Assembly (NCBI GenBank): GCA_021295965.1
Contig: JAGWBI010000015.1
Span: 18,664 to 57,940 of the forward strand
DNA: 39,277 nucleotides
Reading direction: 5' to 3'
Source: Dehalococcoidia bacterium
Lineage (GTDB): Bacteria > Chloroflexota > Dehalococcoidia > Lucifugimonadales > UBA3495
Both the position numbers and the translations under genes were made by a program. The notes beneath the pieces were generated by a model. That model saw nothing but the letters and a program-made list of their open reading frames with translations. It had not been told where the DNA came from and did not search any database. Shown here piece by piece: positions 20,172 through 27,962 of this stretch; positions within the stretch are counted from its first letter, which is position 1, and each line of letters begins with the position of its first letter.

Positions 20172-21122
20172 ATGTTGCGCCGCGTTGCAACCCCCTCCGC
20201 CGATGTGGCCTTGTCCGTCGCCGGTCAACCGCTGTATCCGGGTGACGCGGTCGATGGCGAGGTGGTGGTGACGCCGCGAGATTCCTTTGTTGCAGCCCTG
20301 GGCTTGGTGCGGTTGTTGCAGACGGAGGTGCTGCGGATCGACTCGGCCCGGGACGCTGTTCCCCAGATGATGGTACCCGGCCGGCGCGGGGGAAGGCGCG
20401 GTATCGGTCCGGTATTTGTGGACCATGTTTTCGCCGAAAACATGCCTATGGAGAATGGCGTCGTACAACGATACCCCGTCAGCGTGCGTCTCCCCGTGCA
20501 AGCTATGCCCACCGTCAAGGGCAAGCACGCTCGCATAACCTGGGAAATATCCGCATCGGTGCTGACTGACGCCGACTGGATGCCTTCCGGAAACAGCGTT
20601 CTGTCGAATCTGGCCCGCGGACGGGCCGGAGAATGTACCCAGGAAATCGTCGTGTTCGCGCGCCCGGACGGAACTATCTTCGGCGGCGAACGCTTACCGG
20701 ACGAACCCCAGGCGACCCGGGAGCACCGGAGGGTTATCTTGGACCTGATGTTGGCGTCCAGCAAGGTCGCCAACGGCGGCGCGCTGGAGGGGAGTCTGTC
20801 GATTAAACCGCAACGCTCCTTCGCGGCCCGCGAGTTGCGCGTGGAGCTGATGCGGTGGGAGCGCTCCGGCAGCAAACAGGCACGGGTAGTTGAGAGTTCC
20901 CAGGTGTTGCAGCGGCCTGCCGTTCTCACCGCGGGTGAGGAAACCAACTGGGCCTTTCAACTGCCGGTGCCCGATAGGCTCATGCCTTCGGTCTTGGGGC
21001 ATCATACCTTCGTCGGATGGCAGGTGAGGGCAGTGATAGCCCGGGGTTTCCTGCCGAACTTTACGGTTTCCCAGCCGGTGCAGGTTTATACTTCCCCGGT
21101 GACGGCGGCTTCAGGCTTCTGA
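20172..21122 (+). CDS. Arrestin-fold (Spo0M/arrestin-like) protein
   Basis: A 316-residue, all-beta protein. The N-terminal half shows VALSVAGQPLYPGDAVDGEV and then RYPVSVRLPVQAMPTVKGKH followed by ARITWEISASV, matching the arrestin/Spo0M N-domain order of a 'pGd.v.G.v' edge strand, a hydrophobic-P-rich strand and a tryptophan-containing strand. The second half repeats the design (GGALEGSLSIKP, ARELRVELMRWE, NWAFQLPVPDRLMPSVLGHH, FVGWQVRAVIARG), consistent with two arrestin-like sandwiches. No signal peptide or membrane segment is visible, so it is probably cytoplasmic. The function is unknown; such proteins usually act as protein-binding adaptors. Its stop overlaps the convergent rarA end by 12 bases. 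Confidence 0.7.
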   Translation: MLRRVATPSADVALSVAGQPLYPGDAVDGEVVVTPRDSFVAALGLVRLLQTEVLRIDSARDAVPQMMVPGRRGGRRGIGPVFVDHVFAENMPMENGVVQRYPVSVRLPVQAMPTVKGKHARITWEISASVLTDADWMPSGNSVLSNLARGRAGECTQEIVVFARPDGTIFGGERLPDEPQATREHRRVILDLMLASSKVANGGALEGSLSIKPQRSFAARELRVELMRWERSGSKQARVVESSQVLQRPAVLTAGEETNWAFQLPVPDRLMPSVLGHHTFVGWQVRAVIARGFLPNFTVSQPVQVYTSPVTAASGF

Positions 21123-22469
21123 ACCGGAGCCGTTGCCCCACCAACGGCGGAGCCGCTCCGCTATAGCCGCTTCGGAACCCTGGTCCGAGGGCTCATAGTA
21201 GCGCCGACCGAACAGGTTGGGCGGCAGATACTCCTGCGGCTCGAAATGGCCTTCGTAGTCGTGGCTGTACTTGTAGCCGGCGCCGTAACCCATGCCTCGC
21301 ATCAGGCCGGTAACGGCGTTGCGGAGATGCAAGGGCACCGGATCCTGGGGATGACTGCGTACGTCATCAAGGGCTCGTTCCAGGGCCATGTAGGCTGCGT
21401 TGCTCTTGGGCGACGTTGCCAGGTACACCGTGGCCTCAGCCAGCGGAATCCGTCCTTCCGGCAATCCTATGAAATGAACGGCTTGCTGGGCCGCCACCGC
21501 TACCGGGAGGGCGCCGGGATTAGCCAAGCCGATGTCCTCGGCGGCGAGGATGACCAGACGTCGGGCTATGAAAAGCGGGTCCTCTCCAGCCTCCAGCATC
21601 CGGGCTAGCCAATACAACGCTCCGTCCGGCGAGGAGCCTCGCACCGACTTGATGAACGCCGAAATGGTGTCGTAGTGGCTGTCGCCGGCACGGTCGTACT
21701 GAGGTGTCCGTCGTTGCAGTGCGTCGGAAATTTCCGCGATCCCGATGCGCCGCGTTCCGTCGGGTTCGGGTTCCACGCTGACCGCCGCCATTTCCAGGGC
21801 GTTCAGCGCGACCCGGGCGTCGCCGTTTGCGATGTTTACCAGATGGGCCAGGGCGTCCGGTTCCAGCGCCGGCGACAGGTTCCCCAGGCCGCGATGCTCG
21901 TCGGTGATCGCGCGCATTACGATGTCCGTTACGGCTTCCTCGTCCAGCGCAAGAAGCGTGAACACGCGGCAGCGGGACAACAACGGCGCGTTGACCTCAA
22001 AGGATGGGTTTTCCGTGGTGGCCCCGATGAAAGTGATGGTGCCGTCCTCAACGTGCGGAAGGATCACGTCCTGCTGAGCTTTGTTGAAGCGGTGAATCTC
22101 GTCCACAAACAATATGGTGGGCTGGAGGTGCAACGACTGTCGCTCCCGCGCCTCGGACACCGCCCGGCGCAGGTCGGCTACGCCGGCCGACACCGCGCTG
22201 ACCGGCTCAAAATAAGCGCTGGTGACGGTGGCGATCAACCGGGCCAGGGTGGTCTTCCCCGAACCGGGCGGTCCCCAGAACAAAATCGACGGAACGCGGT
22301 CAGCATTTATGGCCCTGCGGAGCACCCGGTCCTCGGCAAGAATGTGCCTTTGCCCCACGAACTCGTCAAAGTTGACCGGGCGCATCCGCTCGGCCAGCGG
22401 AGCATTATCAAGGATATGTTGCTCCCGCCCGTGCTCGAACAGCCCGGGAGGGTTGTGCCTGGTGGTCAT
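21111..22469 (-). CDS. rarA: Replication-associated recombination protein A (AAA+ ATPase)
   Basis: RarA (MgsA) is an AAA+ ATPase of the clamp-loader clade that acts at stalled replication forks. The sequence MRPVNFDEFVGQRHILAED is the family's N-terminal signature. Walker A is GPPGSGKT (66-73), Walker B is FVDEIHRF (121-128), sensor 1 is GATTENPSFEV, and the arginine-finger region is LLSRCRVF. The C-terminal half carries the RarA-specific tetramerisation domain, with DIGLANPGALPVAVAAQQA and the KSNAAYMALERA helix. The length of 452 residues is normal. No Shine-Dalgarno sequence is evident before the ATG. It ends a run of five minus-strand genes, 46 bases after the coiled-coil protein. Confidence 0.95.
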   Translation of the reverse strand: MTTRHNPPGLFEHGREQHILDNAPLAERMRPVNFDEFVGQRHILAEDRVLRRAINADRVPSILFWGPPGSGKTTLARLIATVTSAYFEPVSAVSAGVADLRRAVSEARERQSLHLQPTILFVDEIHRFNKAQQDVILPHVEDGTITFIGATTENPSFEVNAPLLSRCRVFTLLALDEEAVTDIVMRAITDEHRGLGNLSPALEPDALAHLVNIANGDARVALNALEMAAVSVEPEPDGTRRIGIAEISDALQRRTPQYDRAGDSHYDTISAFIKSVRGSSPDGALYWLARMLEAGEDPLFIARRLVILAAEDIGLANPGALPVAVAAQQAVHFIGLPEGRIPLAEATVYLATSPKSNAAYMALERALDDVRSHPQDPVPLHLRNAVTGLMRGMGYGAGYKYSHDYEGHFEPQEYLPPNLFGRRYYEPSDQGSEAAIAERLRRWWGNGSGSEA

Positions 22470-22515
22470 AATTGGAAATTAGCTTTCGTGGGACAATCTT
22501 TTGCTGACCGGAGAG

Positions 22516-23301
22516 TTAGTCATCGTTGGCTGGCGTGGGCATCGTCAGGATGTTGACCTGCTGACTCCCGGCTAAGGCGATTGCTTCCGGCGCCGCCTCG
22601 TTGCCGATGGCGACGGCACGGACGGTTTGCCCGGTAGCTTTCTGAAGGATGGCAGCCCGCCTGTCCGAACGGGTTATGTCGGTGGACTCGATGGTGCCGG
22701 ATATTTCCGCCACTACATGAACAGTGTGGCCGGCGTCGTCATGTCCGGTTATGATCAAGTCGGCGCGGTTCAGGTCCTCAGCTTCCGAGTCGGTGATGCC
22801 ATCCAGGTCAGCAATGTCTGAGACGGCAATGGTCGTAAAATCCCAGCCGATGTGCGTGACGGTAGCATCTGCCAAGTTGAGTTGCCTCCGGCTGATACGA
22901 GTCGCCAGCCGAGTGACTTCCTTTTCGAATCGGTCTCCGGACAAATTGGCCACTCGGCCAGACCGGGTAGTCAGGTGACCATTCATCTCCGTCAGTCGGT
23001 CGTTGGTCTGCTGCTGAGCGCCGGTTAGGCGTCCCACTTTGCCGGTCAGGCTTTCTACGTTGGTGGCCATGCTTTCTATCTTCAGGGGCAGTTCGCTGAG
23101 CCCTGTCGTAAGGACAGCAATATGCCCCCGGTCCTCTTGAATCAGGCTTGTGAGTGTTTGCACCATACGCTCGTGAGCGGCGGTGAGGCGTTCAGCCATC
23201 GTGTTGACCGTCTCGATGAGCGCGGCGATGTCGCGACGATTTTGCATCGCCAACTGTACGACTTCGGGCAATGACTGCGGGGGCGTGTCGGCTGTGGTCA
23301 T
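22516..23301 (-). CDS. Coiled-coil protein with PD-(D/E)XK nuclease-like C-terminus
   Basis: Residues about 15-115 form a long amphipathic helical region with heptad-like spacing (RRDIAALIETVNTMAERLTA, then LTGKVGRLTGAQQQTNDRLT). The C-terminal 110 residues have the alternating strand pattern of a restriction-endonuclease fold: RADLIITGHDDAG gives the likely Asp, VHVVAEISGTIE gives a Glu-x-Ser in place of Glu-x-Lys, and later strands read VRAVAIGNEA and VNILTM. This architecture recalls uncharacterised families seen in cyanobacteria and Chloroflexota. The missing lysine leaves catalytic activity open. GAGG lies about 9 bases before the ATG. The gene is 46 bases upstream of rarA on the same strand. 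Confidence 0.65.
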   Translation of the reverse strand: MTTADTPPQSLPEVVQLAMQNRRDIAALIETVNTMAERLTAAHERMVQTLTSLIQEDRGHIAVLTTGLSELPLKIESMATNVESLTGKVGRLTGAQQQTNDRLTEMNGHLTTRSGRVANLSGDRFEKEVTRLATRISRRQLNLADATVTHIGWDFTTIAVSDIADLDGITDSEAEDLNRADLIITGHDDAGHTVHVVAEISGTIESTDITRSDRRAAILQKATGQTVRAVAIGNEAAPEAIALAGSQQVNILTMPTPANDD

Positions 23302-23356
23302 GGAAGATCCTCGCAGCAGTTAAACCATTTTACTACGGCGCGCGGAACCGACCCGG

Positions 23357-24376
23357 CTAGGCGCTACGGAAACGCGGCATCACCTCTTCGGCGAAAAGCC
23401 GCATGGAACGTCCCACTTGCTCATTGGTGAGAATGCCGCCGATGTTGAACCAGCACATAATCTCTTGAGGCTGGTACAACTCGCGGAACCGGGCCAGCCG
23501 CTCCGCCACTTGGTCCGGCGTCCCAATCGCTCCCAATTCGTCGTATAAGTCGTCGTAGCCAATCTGGAAGGCGCGTCCGGAACCCCGGGAGTTGTTCTGC
23601 ATACTGCGCAGCGTGCCAAGGTAGTTGTTGACGGTGGGAGCGAAATCCGCTTTGGCCGATTCGGCGGTTTCGCCCACGTACACCGGCACGTTTACCACCA
23701 CCTTCACCGCGGAAGGATCGTGGCCATGCTTCACCAGTGTTTCGCGGTAATTGGCCAATCCGTCGCTGACGCCCTGCACCGTGATGATGAGAGGGGTTAC
23801 CAGGATACTGTGCCCCAGGCTGCCCACCAACGGGAAGGTATCGGCGCCGTTGGATGCGATGTACACCGGCGGGTAGGGCTGCTGGATCGGTTTCGGTTCG
23901 AGACGGATGCCCTCAGCCTGATAAAACTGGCCGTGATAGTCCAACTCGTCCTCGGTCCAGGCTCTCAGCGCCAGGTCCAGTCCCTCCACGAACCGGTCGT
24001 TGCGTTCCTCGATGGGGATGCCGTAGCCCCGGTAGTGGTTGGGGTTGGAGCCGCGCCCGATGCCAAATACCGCGCGCCCGCCGGAGAGTACGTCCAGCGT
24101 CGCCACTTCCTCCGCGATGCGCAGGGGATGATGCAGCGGCAGCAGGTTGACGGCGGTGCCCAGCATGATGCGCTCGGTGGTCTGCGACAGCGCCGACGCC
24201 ATCAGCAACGGCGCCGGCATCACCGAAAAGCGGCGGGCAAAGTGCAACTCCGCCAGCCAGGCCATGTCATAACCCAACTGATCGGCCAACTGAACCTGCG
24301 CCATCGCGTCGGCATAACGGTCGGCTGGAGTCTGGTTCTCGCCGCAGGGGATTTGGTAAAAGACGCCGAACTGCAT
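23357..24376 (-). CDS. Luciferase-like flavin-dependent oxidoreductase
   Basis: A bacterial luciferase-family TIM barrel that uses FMN or F420. It starts MQFGVFYQIPCGENQTPADR and shows YDMAWLAELHFARRFSVMP, the typical beta-strand/His segment ERIMLGTAVNLLPLHHPLR, and the hallmark LSGGRAVFGIGRGSNPNHY that binds the cofactor phosphate. A C-terminal segment (GTPDQVAERLARFREL) is the usual cap of the family. The length of 339 residues is normal. The substrate is not predictable; such enzymes often act on alkanes, aldehydes, sulfonates or nitrogen heterocycles and are strikingly numerous in SAR202-type Chloroflexota. GGGAG lies 9 bases before the ATG. Its neighbours are the charged-tail protein upstream and the coiled-coil protein downstream. 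Confidence 0.92.
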   Translation of the reverse strand: MQFGVFYQIPCGENQTPADRYADAMAQVQLADQLGYDMAWLAELHFARRFSVMPAPLLMASALSQTTERIMLGTAVNLLPLHHPLRIAEEVATLDVLSGGRAVFGIGRGSNPNHYRGYGIPIEERNDRFVEGLDLALRAWTEDELDYHGQFYQAEGIRLEPKPIQQPYPPVYIASNGADTFPLVGSLGHSILVTPLIITVQGVSDGLANYRETLVKHGHDPSAVKVVVNVPVYVGETAESAKADFAPTVNNYLGTLRSMQNNSRGSGRAFQIGYDDLYDELGAIGTPDQVAERLARFRELYQPQEIMCWFNIGGILTNEQVGRSMRLFAEEVMPRFRSA

Positions 24377-24410
24377 GATTTGCTACTCCCTGGCGGGTTG
24401 GTACGTATCT

Positions 24411-24884
24411 CTATGCGGCGCCGTCTCCGGCGTCATCCGGCATCGGTTCGGTGAAAGGTTCTCCCCTGGCTTCGGCTTGGTCACGACGCTGGACCCATTC
24501 CCTCCACCGCCGATTGCTGCGCTCTTCGCCAATTGCGATTCCTTCCTCCTTGCCTTCCTCCCGGCCTTGTTCCCTGCCTTGTTCAATCGCCCGGCGGCGT
24601 ATCCTGTTTTCCCAAATTGATGCCAGTACCATTCTCATCCCCTCCATAATCGGCCAGGTTGCTGCCAGCGCCCAGGCCACGATTTGGCCGCCGTCGTCAA
24701 AGACCATCTCCGCGGTCAGTTGCCACGTCGCCGGCCGGTGATTGTGGGTAATCAGCAGTACGTCAATTGTGATAGCCGCCGCAATCGCAACGTAAAACGA
24801 AGCAAAGGCTTGTGCGGCCCGCTCCGGCGGGACACTAGGTATGGCAATCCACCCCGTCCGGTCATTCTGTTCCTGTGCCATCAT
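24411..24884 (-). CDS. Small membrane protein with charged EGREEG-type tail
   Basis: A 157-residue protein with two hydrophobic segments (about residues 22-45, FASFYVAIAAAITIDVLLI, and 68-90, VAWALAATWPIMEGMRM), then a highly charged helix with GREQGREEGKEEG periodicity and a conserved-looking end NRRWREWVQRRDQAEARGEP. This combination is typical of an uncharacterised family common in Chloroflexota; I cannot assign a function. The first ATG overlaps the TAA of the carboxyltransferase gene by one base (TAATGATG), and a second ATG follows directly, so translation is probably coupled. No ribosome-binding site of its own is needed. Confidence 0.7.
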   Translation of the reverse strand: MMAQEQNDRTGWIAIPSVPPERAAQAFASFYVAIAAAITIDVLLITHNHRPATWQLTAEMVFDDGGQIVAWALAATWPIMEGMRMVLASIWENRIRRRAIEQGREQGREEGKEEGIAIGEERSNRRWREWVQRRDQAEARGEPFTEPMPDDAGDGAA

Positions 24885-26452
24885 TATAGCGGTATGTTGC
24901 CGTGCTTTTTGGCCGGCAACGTATCCCGCTTGTTCTGCAGCATATCCAGGGCCCTTATCACCGTCGGGCGTGTGGCCGCCGGGTCAATCACGTCGTCCAG
25001 GTAGCCCCGGTTGGCGGCGACGTAAGGGTTGGTGAAGCGTTCCTGATAGTCGGCAATGAGTTCGGCACGCCGGGTATCGGGGTCCTCCGCGTTGCTGATC
25101 TCCTCCCGGTAGATGATGTTGACCGCGCCGTCCGGTCCCATCACGGCGATTTCTGCGGAAGGCCACGCCAGGTTCACGTCCGAGCGCAGATGCTTGCTGC
25201 TCATCACGATGTAGGCGCCGCCGTATGCCTTGCGCGTGATGATCGCCACCTTGGGCACCGTCGCCTCGGCATAGGCGTAGATGAGCTTGGCCCCGTGTCG
25301 GATGATGCCGCCGTACTCCTGCTCCGTGCCCGGCATGAACCCCGGCACATCCACCAGCGTCACCAGGGGCACGTTGAAACAGTCGCAGAAGCGCACGAAA
25401 CGCGCAGCCTTGGCCGATGCGTTGATGTCCAGCACGCCGGCCAGATACGCCGGCTGATTGCCCACCAGGCCGACGGTTCGGCCCGCCATACGCCCGAAAC
25501 CCACCACGACGTTGGGCGCGTAGCCGGCATGCACTTCCATGAAGTCCTCGTCGTCGATCATGTGGTAGATGATTTCCCGTATGTCATAGGGCCGGTTCGG
25601 TTCCGGCGGTACGATACCTCGAAGGACCTCGTCGGCGCGGTCAATCGGATCCGCGGATCGGTATCCGGGCGGGTCGTCCAGGTTATTCAGGGGCAGGAAG
25701 GATATAAGCCGCCGCAGTTCCTCCAGGCATTCCTCTTCTGAGTCGTAAACGAAGTGCGCCACTCCGCTGCGCGAGGCATGGGCGTCGGCTCCACCCAGTT
25801 GCTCGTGGGTGACGTCCTCACCGGTCACCGCGCGTACCACGTCCGGGCCGGTGATGTACATTTGCCCGGTGCCGCGCACCATGAAGATGAAATCGGTGAT
25901 GGCCGGTGAATAGACCGCGCCGCCGGCGGACGGCCCCATGATCACCGATATCTGCGGAACCACGCCGGAATACATTGTGTTCCGCAGGAAAATGTCGCCG
26001 TAGGCGGCCAGGCTGAGCGCCCCTTCCTGGATGCGCGCTCCACCGGAATCACAGATGCCAATCATTGGGCAGCCGGTCTTGGCCGCCAGGTCCATCACCT
26101 TGCATATCTTCTGTCCGACCACCTCCGACAGCGACCCGCCGAACACCGTGAAGTCCTGGGCGTAGGCGAACACCTGCCGGCCGTCGATGTTGCCGTATCC
26201 GGTCACCACGGCATCGCCCAGAAAGGTGCGGTCGGCCAGGCCAAAGTCCGTAGTCCGGTGGGTGACAAAACGGTCGATTTCCTGGAAGGTCCCGTCATCC
26301 ATCAACGCGGTCAGCCGCTCCAGGGCCGTCATCTTGCCCCGTTGGTGCTGTTGGTCGATGCGGCGCTGGCCGCCACCCAACTCAGCTTGTTCCGCCAGCC
26401 GGAGCAGGTTCTCCAGGTTCTGGTCGCTGATCGTTTCGCGTTGCGTGGACAA
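24884..26452 (-). CDS. Acyl-CoA carboxylase carboxyltransferase (beta) subunit, propionyl-CoA type
   Basis: Transfers the carboxyl group from biotin to an acyl-CoA, most likely propionyl-CoA. The crotonase-like double domain is complete: [17 protein letters not shown] at the N-terminus, [19 protein letters not shown], the oxyanion region [22 protein letters not shown] for the N-domain, and [18 protein letters not shown] followed by [14 protein letters not shown] for the C-domain. The ending KHGNIPL is characteristic. The length of 522 residues is normal. The start is TTG at 26452 with GGAGG 6 bases upstream; no ATG is available nearby. No biotin carboxylase or biotin carrier gene lies in the window, so the partner subunits must be elsewhere. 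Confidence 0.94.
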   Translation of the reverse strand: MSTQRETISDQNLENLLRLAEQAELGGGQRRIDQQHQRGKMTALERLTALMDDGTFQEIDRFVTHRTTDFGLADRTFLGDAVVTGYGNIDGRQVFAYAQDFTVFGGSLSEVVGQKICKVMDLAAKTGCPMIGICDSGGARIQEGALSLAAYGDIFLRNTMYSGVVPQISVIMGPSAGGAVYSPAITDFIFMVRGTGQMYITGPDVVRAVTGEDVTHEQLGGADAHASRSGVAHFVYDSEEECLEELRRLISFLPLNNLDDPPGYRSADPIDRADEVLRGIVPPEPNRPYDIREIIYHMIDDEDFMEVHAGYAPNVVVGFGRMAGRTVGLVGNQPAYLAGVLDINASAKAARFVRFCDCFNVPLVTLVDVPGFMPGTEQEYGGIIRHGAKLIYAYAEATVPKVAIITRKAYGGAYIVMSSKHLRSDVNLAWPSAEIAVMGPDGAVNIIYREEISNAEDPDTRRAELIADYQERFTNPYVAANRGYLDDVIDPAATRPTVIRALDMLQNKRDTLPAKKHGNIPL

Positions 26453-26477
26453 ATTGAGCCTCCGGCGGCAATGCTAT

Positions 26478-26494
26478 CAAAACGGCCCGTTTTG
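26478..26494. promoter_or_regulatory. 17-bp palindrome, candidate operator in divergent promoter
   Basis: CAAAACGG, one central C, then CCGTTTTG is a perfect inverted repeat with 8-bp arms. It lies 26 bases upstream of the carboxyltransferase TTG start, inside the 119-base divergent region with folP. Its size and place fit a binding site for a dimeric repressor; no regulator gene is adjacent. Confidence 0.45.
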
Positions 26495-26500
26495 GAGCAA

Positions 26501-26527
26501 TTGAGGATGAACTGCGGCAAGTATAAT
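26501..26527 (+). promoter_or_regulatory. Putative sigma-70-type promoter of folP-folK
   Basis: TATAAT at 26522-26527 matches the -10 consensus exactly, with TTGAGG at 26501-26506 as a -35 candidate. The 15-base spacer is shorter than ideal. Predicted transcription start is near 26534, giving a leader of about 38 bases before the folP ATG at 26572. Confidence 0.5.
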
Positions 26528-26571
26528 GGTCGTAACCAATAAACGCTCCACTGAATAACGCCATTCTTTTG

Positions 26572-27447
26572 ATGCCGTCCGACGAAATCTCAGCGCATGG
26601 CCACCCGCAGTTGACCGTCGCCGGCGGTGCTCCACTGGTCTGGGGACGGCGCACCTACGTCATGGGCATCGTCAACCTGACGCCGGACTCCTTTTCCGGA
26701 GACGGGTTGAACGGCGATGTGGCAACCGCCGTCGCCCTGGCGCAGCGCATGGAGATGGAAGGTGCGGACATCATTGACGTGGGCGCCGAATCAACCCGCC
26801 CGGGCAGCGCGCCCGTTACTGAAGACGAAGAAATCGCCCGTCTCCTGCCGGCGTTGACCGCCATCTGCGAGGCCGTGAGCATCCCAGTCAGCGTCGATAC
26901 CTACAAGGCAGAAGTGGCCCGCCGGGCCATTGCCGCTGGCGCGGCCATGATCAACGATGTTTGGGGCACGTTGGCCGACCCCGATATGGCGTGGGTGGTT
27001 GCAGACGCCGGCGTCCCGGCCATCCTGATGCACAACCGGCGCGAGGCGCGATACGACGACCTGGTTCCCGACGTCATCGTGGGCCTGCGCCGCATCGCAG
27101 ATCACGCCCGCGCCGCCGGGATCCTTGAGCGCAACATCATCCTCGACCCCGGCATCGGCTTCGGCAAAACCGCCGATCACAACCTGGAACTGCTGCGCCG
27201 TCTGCCCGAGCTTCGGTCATTGGAATATCCGCTGCTGCTGGGCGTGTCGCGCAAGTCCACCATCGGACGGGTGCTGGGCCTGCCCGAAAATGAACGTCTG
27301 GAGGGCACCGCCGCCGCCGTCGCCATGAGCATCGCCGGCGGCGCCGACATCGTCCGTGTCCACGACGTTAGAGCGATGGCGCGCGTCGCCCGCATGACCG
27401 ACGCCATCGTGCGCGACTGGAGGCCGGAAGGATGGCCGAACCGGTAA
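26572..27447 (+). CDS. folP: Dihydropteroate synthase
   Basis: Condenses 4-aminobenzoate with hydroxymethyl-dihydropterin diphosphate to give dihydropteroate in folate synthesis; it is the sulfonamide target. Motifs in order: VMGIVNLTPDSFSGDG (residues 30-45, diphosphate site), ADIIDVGAESTRPGS, the strand PVSVDTYKAEVARRA, AAMINDVWG, the pterin-site strand IILDPGIGFGK, LLGVSRKS and the C-terminal VRVHDV. The length of 291 residues is normal. The start is ATG at 26572 (a TTG lies one codon earlier) after a weak ribosome-binding site. The next gene, folK, overlaps by 16 bases, so the two steps of the pathway are co-expressed. Confidence 0.95.
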   Translation: MPSDEISAHGHPQLTVAGGAPLVWGRRTYVMGIVNLTPDSFSGDGLNGDVATAVALAQRMEMEGADIIDVGAESTRPGSAPVTEDEEIARLLPALTAICEAVSIPVSVDTYKAEVARRAIAAGAAMINDVWGTLADPDMAWVVADAGVPAILMHNRREARYDDLVPDVIVGLRRIADHARAAGILERNIILDPGIGFGKTADHNLELLRRLPELRSLEYPLLLGVSRKSTIGRVLGLPENERLEGTAAAVAMSIAGGADIVRVHDVRAMARVARMTDAIVRDWRPEGWPNR

Positions 27448-27962
27448 TCGCCTACCTCGGTCTGGGCGGCAATCTGGGCGACCGGCTGGCCGCTCTGAAG
27501 GAAGCCTTGGCGTCTCTGGACGCCACGCCCGGAATGCGATGGGTCTCGTGTTCGTCCGTGTACGAGACTGAACCCTGGGGCGTGATCGACCAACCCCGTT
27601 TCCTCAACCTCGTCGCCGGGTTCGAGACGACGCTGCCGCCGGACGCATTGCTGTCGGCCTGCCAGTCGGTAGAGCAACAGGTAGGACGCACCCAATCTTA
27701 CCGCTGGGGCCCGCGCCTGATTGACGTTGACATCCTGCTCTACGGCGGCGAGGTGGTGAGCCTGGCAACGCCCGACTTGCAGATACCACACCCGCGTCTG
27801 ACCCAACGGGCTTTTGTGCTGGTTCCGTTGGCGGAGATTGCGCCGGATGCAATTGTGCCGCCGGATGGTGTGTCAGTCCGGCGGCTGCTGGACGCGGTGG
27901 ACGGGAAGGACGGCGTGGTACGGTCGGGGGAGACGCCCTATTGGTCGGTCCGGTACAGGTAG
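27432..27962 (+). CDS. folK: 2-amino-4-hydroxy-6-hydroxymethyldihydropteridine diphosphokinase
   Basis: Activates hydroxymethyldihydropterin with ATP to make the FolP substrate. Family signatures are IAYLGLGGNLGDR at the start, SVYETEPWGVIDQPRFLNLV, and the ATP/Mg-binding motif RWGPRLIDVDILLY, followed by IPHPRLTQRAFVLVPLAEI. The length of 176 residues is slightly above average. GGAGG lies 8 bases before the ATG, inside the folP end. The 3' end overlaps the end of the convergent solute-binding protein gene by 25 bases. No folB or folE lies in the window. Confidence 0.95.
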   Translation: MAEPVIAYLGLGGNLGDRLAALKEALASLDATPGMRWVSCSSVYETEPWGVIDQPRFLNLVAGFETTLPPDALLSACQSVEQQVGRTQSYRWGPRLIDVDILLYGGEVVSLATPDLQIPHPRLTQRAFVLVPLAEIAPDAIVPPDGVSVRRLLDAVDGKDGVVRSGETPYWSVRYR

